Source: Saccoglossus kowalevskii (taxonomy: Eukaryota; Hemichordata; Enteropneusta; Harrimaniidae). From it: a stretch of 18,669 nucleotides of DNA. Location: contig NW_003151754.1 of the NCBI RefSeq assembly GCF_000003605.2, positions 805,714 through 824,382 on the forward strand. Reading direction: 5' to 3'. Positions within the stretch are counted from its first letter, which is position 1, and each line of letters starts with the position of its first letter. The translations under genes and the position numbers were made by a program. Shown here piece after piece: positions 9,864 to 18,669 of this stretch. The notes beneath the pieces are model-generated. The model saw only the letters and a list, made by a program, of their open reading frames with translations, searched no databases and was not told the DNA's origin.

Positions 9864-11172
9864 CATTACTATATCAGAGAATTATAAATATACCAGATAC
9901 AATACACCAACAATACTATAACAATTAACCAGACAATTATAAACAAATCATACTGGGTATCATAACATATAGTGTTTACATGCATTACTATGTTTCAATA
10001 TCTTTCAAGTAAAAACCAGCAATGGGTTTTCTTCTTAAAACGCCAAACAAAACACACAAATATTTCAGCTATACGATACATTCAGTCAAGTCAAGTTTAA
10101 TCTGAAGTACTATGAAAGCCTTAATCATATGCAACACTGATCCAGTTGGCAGAGTAGTAGCTCTGAAACAGACTGTTTAGTTACATTTGAGCCATGAACG
10201 ACAAATCTACCCATTGACGTATAATTTGACAAAGAGGTGTACAATGAGAGTAATAGAAGGCACCTTTGGAGTACACCATGACGAAGGTTTCATCTGGTTA
10301 AACAATGGTTATTAGTTGCAACAGACAGATGCAGGTAGCCATTCTAGATTATCAGTAAACTGTTTCAGTACTACAGAATATTTTAACAAATGACAAGTTC
10401 GTTGATTCTGGTGGATATGTTACTTTTTATTGAAATTGAAGTGTAGTTTTTGGGCTATTTGTATCAAGTGGGGGTTTCCTGAGAAATGATATCATAGTAA
10501 CAGATTTAGGAGAGTGTGGAGCATTTTTCATGTTTAATAGAAATAATGAAGATATTGATAACAATGTATGTATGCTTCGCAAAAACGTTTTTAAAAAAAT
10601 GTTTGAATATGATTAATGAATGAAGCTTGATGAAGTGATTGCTGAGTTGTTTTATACGCAAAGATACAACTAGACCACAATCATAATTTTGCATTCAGTT
10701 ATCACAGATTTTGGTAAGATTGATAGTTAAGTAAGCTGATTTACTAAATAAAATAGCCTACCTACATGCAACAACATGGCTTTTATTATGAACTGTTCTG
10801 AACGTCATTAACATCCAAGAGACTGCGGCAGTCTCATGTTAGCTGCCATTTCAGTTGAATATGCCTCTGTGTAACAGGTTGCACTGCATATAGACGTTCT
10901 TGAAAAAATGTGAAGTGAATTATAATTTGGTGTGAAAATTACAATTCAAAGTCTCCCAAATAAATTGCTTTTATTGGATTAGATGAAGTTTACATTGGAA
11001 AGTGGTCTTATATTTGATAAAATGTATACAATGTTGAATGACTGACATAGTCATAATTGGTAAAGGTTATACAAACAAATTGTGAAATATTAATTTTGAA
11101 CTAAAATATCTTGACCCCACCAATATCTGTTAATTATAAACAGCATGTATATAGCCTGTGTATTATATTCAA

Positions 11173-11178
11173 TTTATT
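11173..11178 (-). terminator. Candidate poly(A) signal of the TSP1 gene
   Basis: AATAAA on the minus strand about 380 bases below the proposed stop codon, the first such hexamer I found after the stop. It is AT-rich DNA, so a chance match is possible. Confidence 0.35.
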
Positions 11179-11559
11179 AATATTCCAACATAAAAATGTA
11201 CTGTTTATATTCTGTGACATTTCGCGAACATTTAGCTGTTGCTGTTGATATGTTGAAAATAAAAAAATGTTATTTTGAGGGAATAATAATATAAAAATGG
11301 TTAACTATAAGTATTACAACAATTTTATCACTTGGCATGCAGCTGTAATGTAAAATAAACAACGAATGTACAAGTTCAAAAACATATTTTGATATATAGA
11401 TGTTTTGAAAACACAATAGCTATTTGCTATCGAAACCAAATTCAGTTTACCAAAAAAAGGTGACACATACAGATAGATTCCAAAGATTGTTCTAATTGAT
11501 GCACACTCATTCTTTGTTAATTTACCATAAGTGGCATAACTACTGCAAACAACATATTG

Positions 11560-11588
11560 TCAAGGATGGATCAGACAATTTATTTCAT
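11560..11588 (-). CDS. TSP1 gene exon 12: last nine codons and stop
   Basis: A long pyrimidine tract on the minus strand (complement of 11592-11611) ends in ACAG and is the best acceptor below exon 11. Joining in phase 1 gives Tyr-Glu-Ile-Asn-Cys-Leu-Ile-His-Pro and then TGA at 11562-11560. The choice makes the total CDS an exact multiple of three with a short tail, but with so few residues it cannot be confirmed by homology. The alternative is read-through of the exon 11 donor, which also stops after some 30 residues. Confidence 0.5.
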
Positions 11589-14500
11589 CTGTAAAAAAAC
11601 AAAAACAAGACTTTATGATTTTGTCAGAATTTGACTGATCGAACAATTGTATACTTTATGAAGTATGAAACAGTTATACAACTGGACAATGAGATACTTC
11701 TTTTTTGAATATCTTCATAATACTTACAACAAGGACAGAGTATTTCTTGAGAACTGGGACCGCTGCATCCACATGTTCCTGAGCATGTACGTGTTTGAAT
11801 TATAGTACCATATGAATCATCTGAACATAACGGACTCCAAGTACTCCAGCCTAATAGAATGAAGTAGGTTTCTAAGTTGTTTAATTATATATAATATATT
11901 GTATGTGTGGTCGTAAGCACAAGAATGTCTTTTGCAATTCTAGCCAAGCTGCAATGAAGAGAATGTATGTATCATTAAATGGGAATGAATACTAACTTCC
12001 AGGTATACAACATTTACGAACATAACAATATGTTGGCTCTGTCTGTTCTTCTGGGCATTCAGCACATACACGGGTTCTAGTCTTGGTACCGGCTCCACAA
12101 GTTCTTGAACAAGATGACCATGAGCCCCATGCGAGCCAACCTATAATCAATGACATGGTTGTTTACTTAAATCAAGTAGTTTGGAAAAATTAGTGTCCAC
12201 ATTTTATTCAATTTGTTTTTGTTAAATTCCCCTCTATATGTGGGTGAACCAGGTATGCAATACTGACCAAACTTAAAAAAATAGTTATGTATTATTTGAA
12301 TTTTTTATAATTAAATGCGAAATTAAGCATGCATGTGGATAATTCTATAAAGCACATCGTGTAATTATAGATAATACTGTTGATCCAAATTTTACTTTCC
12401 CTACAAAATTGCTACAATACCTGGACATGAAATTGGTCCTGAGCATGTCCGTGTTTCAGTGACAGATCCTGAACATTCACCACCACATACACTATCACAG
12501 GAACGTTGTCGTTGCTGAACTCCATCACCAGGACAAGATACACTGCATTCCGACCATGATCCCCAGTCGTTCCAATCTTAAAAATAGTTATATAATAACG
12601 AGTCAAATAATCGATATAAATTATATATCATTACATGTGTAAATATGACGTGGGTTGCAAGTAAATTTGTTATCATTTCAGATTAAACAATTAAAATTAT
12701 ATTGTTCAACTTATCGCAACTATTAAATTGTCTTACTGATTTTTAGTTAGCAATCTGTAAAGTGAAATAATTACCTGCGGATGGACAACACTGAGTATTA
12801 CAATCTGTAGATGACTCTTCTCCTGCTACATTAAAACATATACTGCAAGTTCGCTGTCTTGTTTTAATTCCACCACCACATGTATGGGAACAAGATGTCC
12901 AGCTATTCCATGCCGACCACACTAAACGATTAAATATGCTTTGTTTGCAACTTGTTTTAAATTTAAAATTAATCTTAGATAAGAATAATGACATAAATCA
13001 CATCGCATTAATATATACTTTTTCGTCCACATTTCGTGTTTGTTTATGCTATCCCTTGCTACAATACCTGGACATACACTAGGACCTGAGCATATCTGTA
13101 CATATGTAGAAGATCCTGAACATTCACCACCACATACACTATCACAGGTACGTTGTCGTTGCTGAACTCCATCACCAGGACAGGATACACTACACGCTGA
13201 CCATGATTCCCAGTCGTTCCAATCTTAACAATATTTTGATTATAATAACAAGATAAAACTGTTATATCATTTGTATATTATTTGTCAATATATGTGCAAA
13301 TATGGCGTACATTGTACGACACTTGGTTATCATTCATGATAATAAAGTATAATTATTTATTCTTCAATTTATTGAAACTATTGAGTATTTTTAATGATTA
13401 TCAACAAACAGTATATTGAAATAATTACCTGCAGATGGACAACACTGAGTACTACAATCTGTAGATGACTCTTCTCCTGCTACATTAAAACATATACTGC
13501 AAGTTCGCTGTCTTGTTTTAATTCCACCACCACATGTATGGGAACAAGATGTCCAGCTATTCCATGCCGACCACACTAAACGATTATATATGCTTTGTTT
13601 GCAACTTGTTTTAAATTTAAAATTAATCTTAGATAAGAATAATGACATAAATCATATCGCATTAATATATACTTTTTCGTCCACGTTTCGTGTTTGTTTA
13701 TGCTATCCCTTGCTACAATACCTGGACATACACTAGGACCTGAGCATATCTGTACATCTGTAGAAGATTCTGAACATTCTCCACCACATACACTATCACA
13801 GGTACGTTGTCGTTGCTGAACTCCATCACCAGGACAAGATACACTACATGCTGACCATGATCCCCAGTCGTTCCAACCTGTATATGATATCAGTATATAC
13901 TATCTTTATATTGTAGTAATCAAGGGCAATAGGCAAAAGTGTTGAATCAGTGATACATTTTGTTCTGAAAAAATTGTGGAATATTGTAAATGTAAGTATA
14001 CTAGTTAAACGTCCTTGATTCCACGGGTAACTAGCTATTAGTAAAATAATAACTAATGATACTATACGTAAATAACAGTAATGTTAATAATAATTTAGTT
14101 TAGCCAAAAAAGAAATTATTTCTAGTATTGTACTAATTCAATCACAGACCTTGTACCAATAAAACCAAAATAACAGAATCCATATCATGATGTTGACATT
14201 CTTCATTAGGTCTTGTGGTCATTATAATGACTTAAACTCAAAAACGACAAAAAAATCGTACCTGGCCACTAGAGGGCAATATTCACATAACAACTACATT
14301 TATATCATCCTATTCCATCGCATGTACATATTGTACAAAGCTGGGTTCTTATGTTAGTTTCTGTCATTATCTATGATTTTTAATTCACAATATGATCTAA
14401 CTTCACAATTGGTTGCTTTGCGTTTTACAATGGCGGCAAATATATGCGTGTGATTCAAATGTTCTACACGCCCATCACGTTTGACACGTTGGCAGCTAAA

Positions 14501-16866
14501 GCAAACAATTACCTGCCGATGGACAACAATGAGTGTTACAATCTACAGGCGAATCTTCCACTGTTACATCAGGACACGAACTGCAAGTTCGCTCTCTTGT
14601 TTTTATTCCACCACCACATGTGACTGAGCAAGATGACCAGCTATCCCATGCTGACCACACTAAAATTAAAAATATTGTTTTACTTTCAAAAAATATGTCT
14701 CTCTATTATCAGCATTTCTATCAGTGAGAAGAAATTACTGTCTAAATAAGGAACAAAACATTAGAGGAAGTAAAATAAGTTAAAGACCGAATCCAGAGAC
14801 GATTAACACGAAGCACGGTATTTGCATTACAGACACCAAAAAAGCACTGACCACTCATAGAGGAGCGAACCTAAGTACACCAATCCTGACTGTCTTAAAC
14901 AGACAGCTTGAAATTGCGCGTAATATCATAAAGAACTAAACATGTCATGGTCAAAACGACCTGCCGGATTAGAAAAGAAATCAATGACAAACACATTACT
15001 GAGATATTATCGATTGAACGACCACGAAAAAGCGCCCTCCACGTCAAACCGACCCTTAAAAATAACGATTAATGAATATGTAATTTTAATTGATGAAGCT
15101 GGCTGTTACTCAGTGCACTACAGTTATTATTTTTGTTTAAAAAGGTAAATATCCAGTAATAGTGCAGAATACATATTGTCCTATATACGTTTGAATTAGC
15201 AAGGTTGGTTAGCATTTTAATGCCACTGGGCAGTTGTCACCTCATCAATCTACCGTGGTTGACTACTCTAGTTCAGTAGAAAGAGGCATAACGATTGGAA
15301 AACCTTTGGCACAGTATGTATGAAGTTGGCTGGCATTCAAACAACGCACTGTTTATGTAGTGATTTATAGCGTGTCTCCTACTCCTAATATAACATCATG
15401 CTTCATTGCTCATATTACCTTCTGAAGGGCAAACTGGTTCCTTGAGACAACTAATAACTTCATTGTCTTCACCAGTACAAATACCATCACAAAATGATCC
15501 ACAAGTACGACGTCTGTGTTTGATAGAGAGATGGCCGCACGTAGAGTTACATAAAGACCATGGACCCCAGTGGTTCCATTCTGGAATGGAAATCGAGGTA
15601 GTGAAAAAAATCCCATGCTTCTCGAACAAACATGATATGATACTACAAGACTCCATATGGTCTAGATGTGATGTTTTTATTCTAAAAAAAATCCTAAATC
15701 TAGAACACATGATATCACAGATAAAATTGTGTTAGTGATAATAAGATACTGCAAAGATCTAGCATTGGGCGTTTGGTTCATATAATATTTCGAGTTAGAT
15801 CATGAATACTTATTAAATGATCGTTAGAAAGGTCTGTAGCATCGAAATGCAAATTTTATGTGAATAAGAACTAAATAGATAACGCCCACGCACTCTTATT
15901 TCCCTGCCATCAGATAAAATTGCCCGGCCTGTACATGTGGTCTCGATATTTTATCTAGATTTGAAAATCATATCTTAGAATAGTTCAATACAAATGTGGT
16001 ACCCTTTATGATTTAAGTAAAAAAATCACATCATAACAAAATGAAAATATTAGAGATAAAGTAAAAACTCTTACCTGCAAGTGGGCAACAATTCGTATTA
16101 CAGTGTGTTGTCTCATTCCGGTACTGTTCATCACAAGTGTTCACGCAGACTCGTGATCTAGTTTTATTACCTCCGCCACAACTCTTGGTACATTGTGACC
16201 ATCCCGTCCATGGCTCCCAATCTTAAATAGTAAATATTATTATTAATAAAGCATTGGTGGTTATTAATTATAATAATATGACAAGATGGTGTAAGTCGTT
16301 GACTGTATATTTCGGTTTTACTATCATATTGTTTTCCCATTTCCATACATTCACACATGCACATCTGTACATAAATAAAGAGGTGTTACAGGCTATGGGG
16401 ACTGTCGAAGTGATTTGCATAAACTGAATGGGATCGGCGTTCTCGTATACGAGAGGGGACAATGTTATTTATACCACTTTGAACATGAGACCTGTTGTTC
16501 TGTTATTTTAGTCATATTGAAATTTGAAATATATACATAAAATTTGGACAATACTGTAGTTGCAAAATTCAACATACCGTCAGATGGTGCTTCACCATTG
16601 GCCTTCAGAAACACAACTGTAACACCCACGGCAGCTAAAACTACTACGATGAACATTGCGACCAGTACAACTTTACAACATGCAGACAGTTTATATTTCG
16701 TTGTGTGCTCGTTCGCTCGGGTAGCAAAGTCAAGAGTTTGGTAATCGTCGTCTTTTATGGTAGCTAAAGTAATAGTTTGATATTCTGGGACATCTTGTTC
16801 GACTGTAGCGATAGATGATGTAGATATGTTGTATAATTCCTGTTCATTTGCCTTGTATTTTGTCAT
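11560..16866 (-). CDS. Type II membrane protein with ten TSP1 repeats (12 coding exons, whole gene)
   Basis: Spliced CDS on the minus strand: 16578-16866, 16075-16221, 15419-15580, 14513-14659, 13722-13877, 13429-13575, 13068-13223, 12775-12921, 12421-12576, 11997-12140, 11728-11850, 11560-11588. The exons sum to 1803 bases (600 residues plus stop) and every junction is phase 1 with GT-AG ends. Residues 1-65 are a cytoplasmic tail, about 66-87 a membrane span, and the rest ten TSP1 domains followed by a nine-residue tail. There is no cleavable signal peptide. Lys57, Lys59 and Lys65 before the span favour N-in topology, so the TSP1 array should face outside. TSP1 domains usually bind matrix, glycosaminoglycans or other proteins; WxxW motifs suggest C-mannosylation. 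The ligand is unknown. I do not recognise a named orthologue. Domain calls are firm; the exact final exon is less sure. Confidence 0.87.
11728..11850 (-). CDS. TSP1 gene exon 11: TSP1 domain 10 (degenerate)
   Basis: The 123-base exon has acceptor ATTAG and a strong donor GTAAGT. It starts [15 protein letters not shown] and ends ILCPC. The CxxS/TCG motif is replaced by CSDDSYG, so the second cysteine of the core and the O-fucose site are lost, and the domain is the shortest in the array. The cysteines near the end (CSGTCGCSG) may pair differently. It sits next to the C-terminus, where a capping repeat is often less conserved. Confidence 0.78.
11997..12140 (-). CDS. TSP1 gene exon 10: TSP1 domain 9
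   Basis: The 144-base exon has acceptor TTATAG and donor GTTAGT. It starts [17 protein letters not shown], with CSRTCGAG fitting the O-fucose consensus, and ends [10 protein letters not shown]. It resembles the A type but is clearly diverged. The donor follows GGA-A rather than the G used by the other exons, so the junction codon with exon 11 is A+GC (Ser). Confidence 0.87.
12421..12576 (-). CDS. TSP1 gene exon 9: TSP1 domain 8 (B type)
   Basis: The 156-base exon has acceptor TTAAG and donor GTATTG. It starts [18 protein letters not shown], then [18 protein letters not shown]. The second half has drifted from exons 5 and 7 ([15 protein letters not shown]), showing it belongs to an older duplication than the exon 5/7 pair. 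Confidence 0.9.
12775..12921 (-). CDS. TSP1 gene exon 8: TSP1 domain 7 (A type)
   Basis: The 147-base exon is a near-copy of exon 6, starting [18 protein letters not shown] and ending [10 protein letters not shown], with donor GTAATT. The O-fucose motif CSHTCGGG is intact. The upstream intron (12922-13067, 146 bases) differs from its duplicate at only three positions. Confidence 0.9.
13068..13223 (-). CDS. TSP1 gene exon 7: TSP1 domain 6 (B type)
   Basis: The 156-base exon has acceptor TTAAG and donor GTATTG. It is a copy of exon 5 with a few residue changes: WNDWESW for WNDWGSW, and GSSTY for ESSTD. Cysteines, basic ladder QQRQRTC and the ending CSGPSVCP are unchanged, so the copy still looks functional. 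Confidence 0.9.
13429..13575 (-). CDS. TSP1 gene exon 6: TSP1 domain 5 (A type)
   Basis: The 147-base exon has acceptor TTTAG and donor GTAATT. It starts [18 protein letters not shown] and ends [10 protein letters not shown]. It differs from exon 8 at two bases only (one changes Ser to Asn). The intron on its 5' side (13576-13721) is also duplicated. The reading frame stays open upstream through the intron to an ATG at 13648, which I regard as chance because the splice signals and phase match the rest of the array. Confidence 0.9.
13722..13877 (-). CDS. TSP1 gene exon 5: TSP1 domain 4 (B type)
   Basis: The 156-base exon has acceptor ATACAG and donor GTATTG. It starts [18 protein letters not shown], continues [18 protein letters not shown] and ends CSGPSVCP. 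The B-type motif CSVSCPGDG deviates from the O-fucose consensus CxxS/TCxxG by having D at the last position. It is nearly identical to exon 7 (7 base differences in 156). Confidence 0.9.
14513..14659 (-). CDS. TSP1 gene exon 4: TSP1 domain 3 (A type)
   Basis: The 147-base exon has acceptor ATTTTAG and donor GTAATTG. It starts [18 protein letters not shown] and ends CNTHCCPSA. The CSVTCGGG motif fits O-fucosylation. It is the oldest-looking A-type copy: it shares length, ends and most residues with exons 6 and 8 but differs at many sites, for example [13 protein letters not shown] in the loop. Confidence 0.9.
15419..15580 (-). CDS. TSP1 gene exon 3: TSP1 domain 2 (divergent, longest)
   Basis: The 162-base exon is the longest in the array. 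The acceptor is TTCCAG and the donor GTAATA. It begins [18 protein letters not shown]: the tryptophan ladder is kept, but the usual GGG after the second cysteine is GHL, so the O-fucose consensus is broken while an NST sequon overlaps it. The block [17 protein letters not shown] is related to the B-type domains (exons 5, 7 and 9), with a longer acidic loop. An overlapping plus-strand reading frame here is a shadow. Confidence 0.88.
16075..16221 (-). CDS. TSP1 gene exon 2: TSP1 domain 1
   Basis: The 147-base exon has phase 1 at both ends, with acceptor TTAAG and donor GTAAGAG. It begins [17 protein letters not shown]: three spaced tryptophans, then CTKSCGGG, which fits the O-fucosylation consensus CxxS/TCxxG. 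Six cysteines and the terminal CCPLA follow the family pattern. N-linked sequons NKT and NET are present. The G left by exon 1 plus AT gives Asp at the junction. Confidence 0.9.
16578..16866 (-). CDS. TSP1 gene exon 1: start, cytoplasmic tail and membrane anchor
   Basis: The ATG at 16866-16864 has A at -3. The exon encodes 96 residues and ends GAC-G before the donor GTATGT, in phase 1. Tyr29-Gln-Thr-Ile32 and Tyr42-Gln-Thr-Leu45 are preceded by acidic residues and separated by nine residues. They fit a YxxI/L pair of ITAM type and also the YxxPhi endocytic signal. Cys63-Cys64 lie beside the membrane and could be palmitoylated. Residues about 66-87 are uniformly hydrophobic ([20 protein letters not shown] followed by FL). 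Reading through the donor would give a stop after 133 residues, so a short membrane-only form is possible if the intron is retained, but splicing into a TSP1 exon in matching phase is much better supported. Confidence 0.85.
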
Positions 16867-16894
16867 TATTTAGCTTGTAAATTCACTTTAGACC

Positions 16895-16984
16895 GGTGCA
16901 CAAAATGTCGGGTTCACGCACAACGCGTATTTAAGTACCTGTAATGTTGTGTTGCATACGTCGAGACGCAATGCATTATGGGAA
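16895..16984 (-). promoter_or_regulatory. Putative promoter of the TSP1 gene
   Basis: On the minus strand, TTCCCATAATGCAT (complement of 16971-16984) resembles the ZNF143/Staf-type element TTCCCAGAATGC, found at many animal promoters. About 40 bases downstream lies TACTTAAATACG (complement of 16925-16936), a weak TATA-like box. A start near 16900 would leave a 5' leader of roughly 35 bases before the ATG at 16866. Spacing is plausible, but no transcript evidence is available. Confidence 0.4.
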
Positions 16985-17782
16985 GTTGCTCTGCCTTGTT
17001 ATATGTGTAGAAAAAGCCTCAAATAAAGCATTCCGATTACCCTGACCTACGTTAGGTTCTTTTTTTGACTATGATAATTAGACTGGAGACGGAATTTCTA
17101 TTGAATCACTCACAATGCATTGCTTACGCCCATAGTTCACCACACCTAGTTGCATTTTATTATTCGCCTTACTTCATGCATGTAGTTTGTAGGCCTATTA
17201 TATATTTCTAGACAGGCATCTCGTTCGATGTCCTATTTAAAAACGTGGAATGTGCCTTTTCACTATCGATAAATTATGTATCCTATGTATGTGTTCACTA
17301 TTGCTTTGTGAGGACGCAATCATGATCTCACGTGTTGAACGTATATGACTTTATCATGGCTTTCAACATTTTACCATGTGTATTACATGGAATGATAACT
17401 GATGGTTGTATTATTAATGATTTCGAATTTGTGTATCTGCACGTCAATTGACATGATCAATTTAGACCAATATCATCGGTGGCGGCAGAGCGTTAGGTAT
17501 AGTTTTCTGCAGTGAAGTACTAGTTCGATTGTATGTGTACAGCGCTGGCCCAGTGTGTTGATTTATAAGTTGTTCATACAGCGTACTAAACTTAGCAGAT
17601 TGACCAGTTTGGTGCAAGTTTAGTACGTGTTATGCCTTTATCTCACACATCATACGGGAAATATTGACGAACGGTACTATCTCAATATTTTGCTTTGAAA
17701 TGTTAAGGTCCGATTTTGGCAGACACATTGGAGAAGTTAAATAATCTGGATGGGTTAGTCTCGGTATTATGTCAGTAGTTTT
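16985..17782. other. Upstream flank of the TSP1 gene, no gene recognised
   Basis: AT-rich DNA with the 12-base inverted repeat at 17582-17627. No reading frame with domain or splice support. Confidence 0.55.
17582..17627. repeat. Perfect 12-base inverted repeat with 22-base loop
   Basis: CGTACTAAACTT and AAGTTTAGTACG are exact reverse complements. No coding sequence surrounds it. It may be a hairpin or the remnant of a small palindromic element. Confidence 0.6.
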
Positions 17783-18070
17783 ATGATAATATAAAGTTAT
17801 TACGAAAAGACAGTACAGCGGATGTCGATGCGAGGGCGTACTGTCTGAGTGCAAACTTTGAGGTATATTCGTAGTAACCTTATTATTATACATCTTTTCC
17901 TTCCAAGGATACATCATGGGAATAAAGAAATCCAAAAAGTTAGAACAGAATCAGCGAACTTATTTGTGTGGAGTCCGGTCAAACCCCGGTTGCAGCCATG
18001 TTTGTTTTTCATATTAGAGGGCGCTTACGCGCGTAATTATTCCATATTTGGAATTCGCATTCCCTTATAT
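17783..18070 (+). repeat. Dispersed repeat family, copy 3 (3' part missing)
   Basis: Starts near ATGATAATATAAAGTTATTACG and runs through GATACATCATGG, TTAGAACAGAATCAGC, GGTCAAACCCCGG and GGGCGCTTACGCGCG to GGAATTCGCATTCCC. The terminal GTTACGGTGAC segment seen in copies 1 and 2 is absent. The reading frames in this interval are shadows inside the repeat. Confidence 0.72.
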
Positions 18071-18455
18071 GTTTGCTATTTTAACAAATTGAAATGAAAT
18101 CGGTTACATGTTTATTCCTGCGATATTAACACGAACACGTGATTCAATTTATTGACCACGACAAAGCGAATTGGTCAAATTGTTGAGCATTTGTTTGCAT
18201 GTACTATGCTCTGCCATTTTTTTATGCGCAAAAAATAATTTAAATTTGATCAGAACCACGTTTTTTCTGTCATCTAGGTTTTTAGGAAAACAAATTGTCG
18301 AAATGTAAGGCAGTGCACATCATCTTTTGTAGCTGTCCAGCGCCATGTTTATGTGGAAAAATCTGGCATGATATCATGGATCTTCGGTTGGATGGAAACA
18401 CCAAGTTGAGAATGTCTGTTCAGTAGCGCTTACGATGTGTAATCCAAGATACTGG

Positions 18456-18669
<214 letters not shown>

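Larger units (their letters stand above)
9425..11559. other. Intron or intergenic DNA and the TSP1 3' flank
   Basis: Apart from the short inverted repeat at 9706 and the AATAAAG/(ATT)n tail at 9840, nothing was recognised on either strand. I looked for EF-hand exons on the plus strand and more TSP1 exons on the minus strand and saw none. The part just below 11560 is probably the 3' UTR of the TSP1 gene. Confidence 0.55.
12775..13877 (-). repeat. Tandem duplication of a TSP1 exon pair (654-base period)
   Basis: Block 12775-13223 (exon 8, intron, exon 7) and block 13429-13877 (exon 6, intron, exon 5) align without gaps. I count about 12 differences in 449 bases, three of them in the 146-base intron. 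The spacer introns (12577-12774 and 13224-13428) are also related but much more diverged, for example sharing the phrase TTATCATT and a GT-rich stretch before it. So an older duplication is overlaid by a recent one or by gene conversion. Confidence 0.85.

Noticed and set aside
12743-12994. TSP1 exon 8 extended upstream to an ATG (83-codon single-exon gene)
   Set aside because: The upstream part is intron, duplicated with the same sequence next to exon 6; acceptor, donor and phase all match the multi-exon model.
14533-14727. 64-codon plus-strand reading frame
   Set aside because: Antisense shadow of TSP1 exon 4.
15406-15735. 109-codon plus-strand reading frame
   Set aside because: It is antisense to TSP1 exon 3 and its intron; the minus-strand frame has the domain, phase and splice sites.
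16268-16462. 64-codon minus-strand frame in intron 1
   Set aside because: No domain; it lies between the firm donor of exon 1 and the acceptor of exon 2, and overlaps the 12-base palindrome CTCGTATACGAG, which alone is too short to interpret.
17630-18097. Reading frames of 101 codons (minus) and 82 codons (plus)
   Set aside because: Both lie largely in dispersed repeat copy 3; the related copies at 2701 and 4647 do not preserve them.

Overview
This is an AT-rich stretch of animal nuclear DNA. It has short exons split by GT-AG introns, animal extracellular domains (thrombospondin type 1 and C-type lectin), polyadenylation signals, microsatellites and small non-autonomous repeats. No bacterial operon, RNA gene or CRISPR array is visible. 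The style (compact introns of 140-760 bases, low GC, TSP1-rich and lectin-like genes) suggests an invertebrate such as a mollusc or other marine animal. The sequence alone does not fix the phylum.

Layout from left to right. Positions 1-1836 show no supportable gene. A 20-base palindrome (CRE flanked by two E-boxes) and a TATA box at 1837-1909 lie upstream of the last two exons of a divergent C-type lectin-like gene on the plus strand (2253-3290, poly(A) signal at 3398). The intron of that gene holds a dispersed repeat whose other copies are at 4647 and 17783. A small inverted-repeat element (MITE) follows at about 3484-3664. From 3665 to 7588 there are repeats and AT-rich DNA without a credible gene. 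At 7589-7932 there is a possible decayed lectin-domain exon with a WIGL motif and an in-frame stop. At 9191-9271 a TATA promoter leads to a first exon that ends directly after its ATG; no downstream exon was found. A 96-base hairpin lies just inside that putative intron.

The main feature is a minus-strand gene, 16866 down to 11560, reconstructed as 12 coding exons, all joined in phase 1 and summing to exactly 601 codons. It predicts a 600-residue type II membrane protein with a 65-residue cytoplasmic tail, one membrane segment and ten TSP1 domains, one per exon. The tail carries two YQT-I/L motifs spaced like an ITAM. Six of the TSP1 exons form three alternating A/B pairs, and a 449-base block including an intron is duplicated at about 97% identity, so the gene has grown recently by tandem duplication. 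A probable promoter with a TTAAATA box and a ZNF143-like motif lies just upstream. The window ends in a perfect (TAAA)n array of at least 214 bases.

The best candidates for something undescribed are the ITAM-like TSP1 receptor with its expanding exon array and the intronic hairpin.
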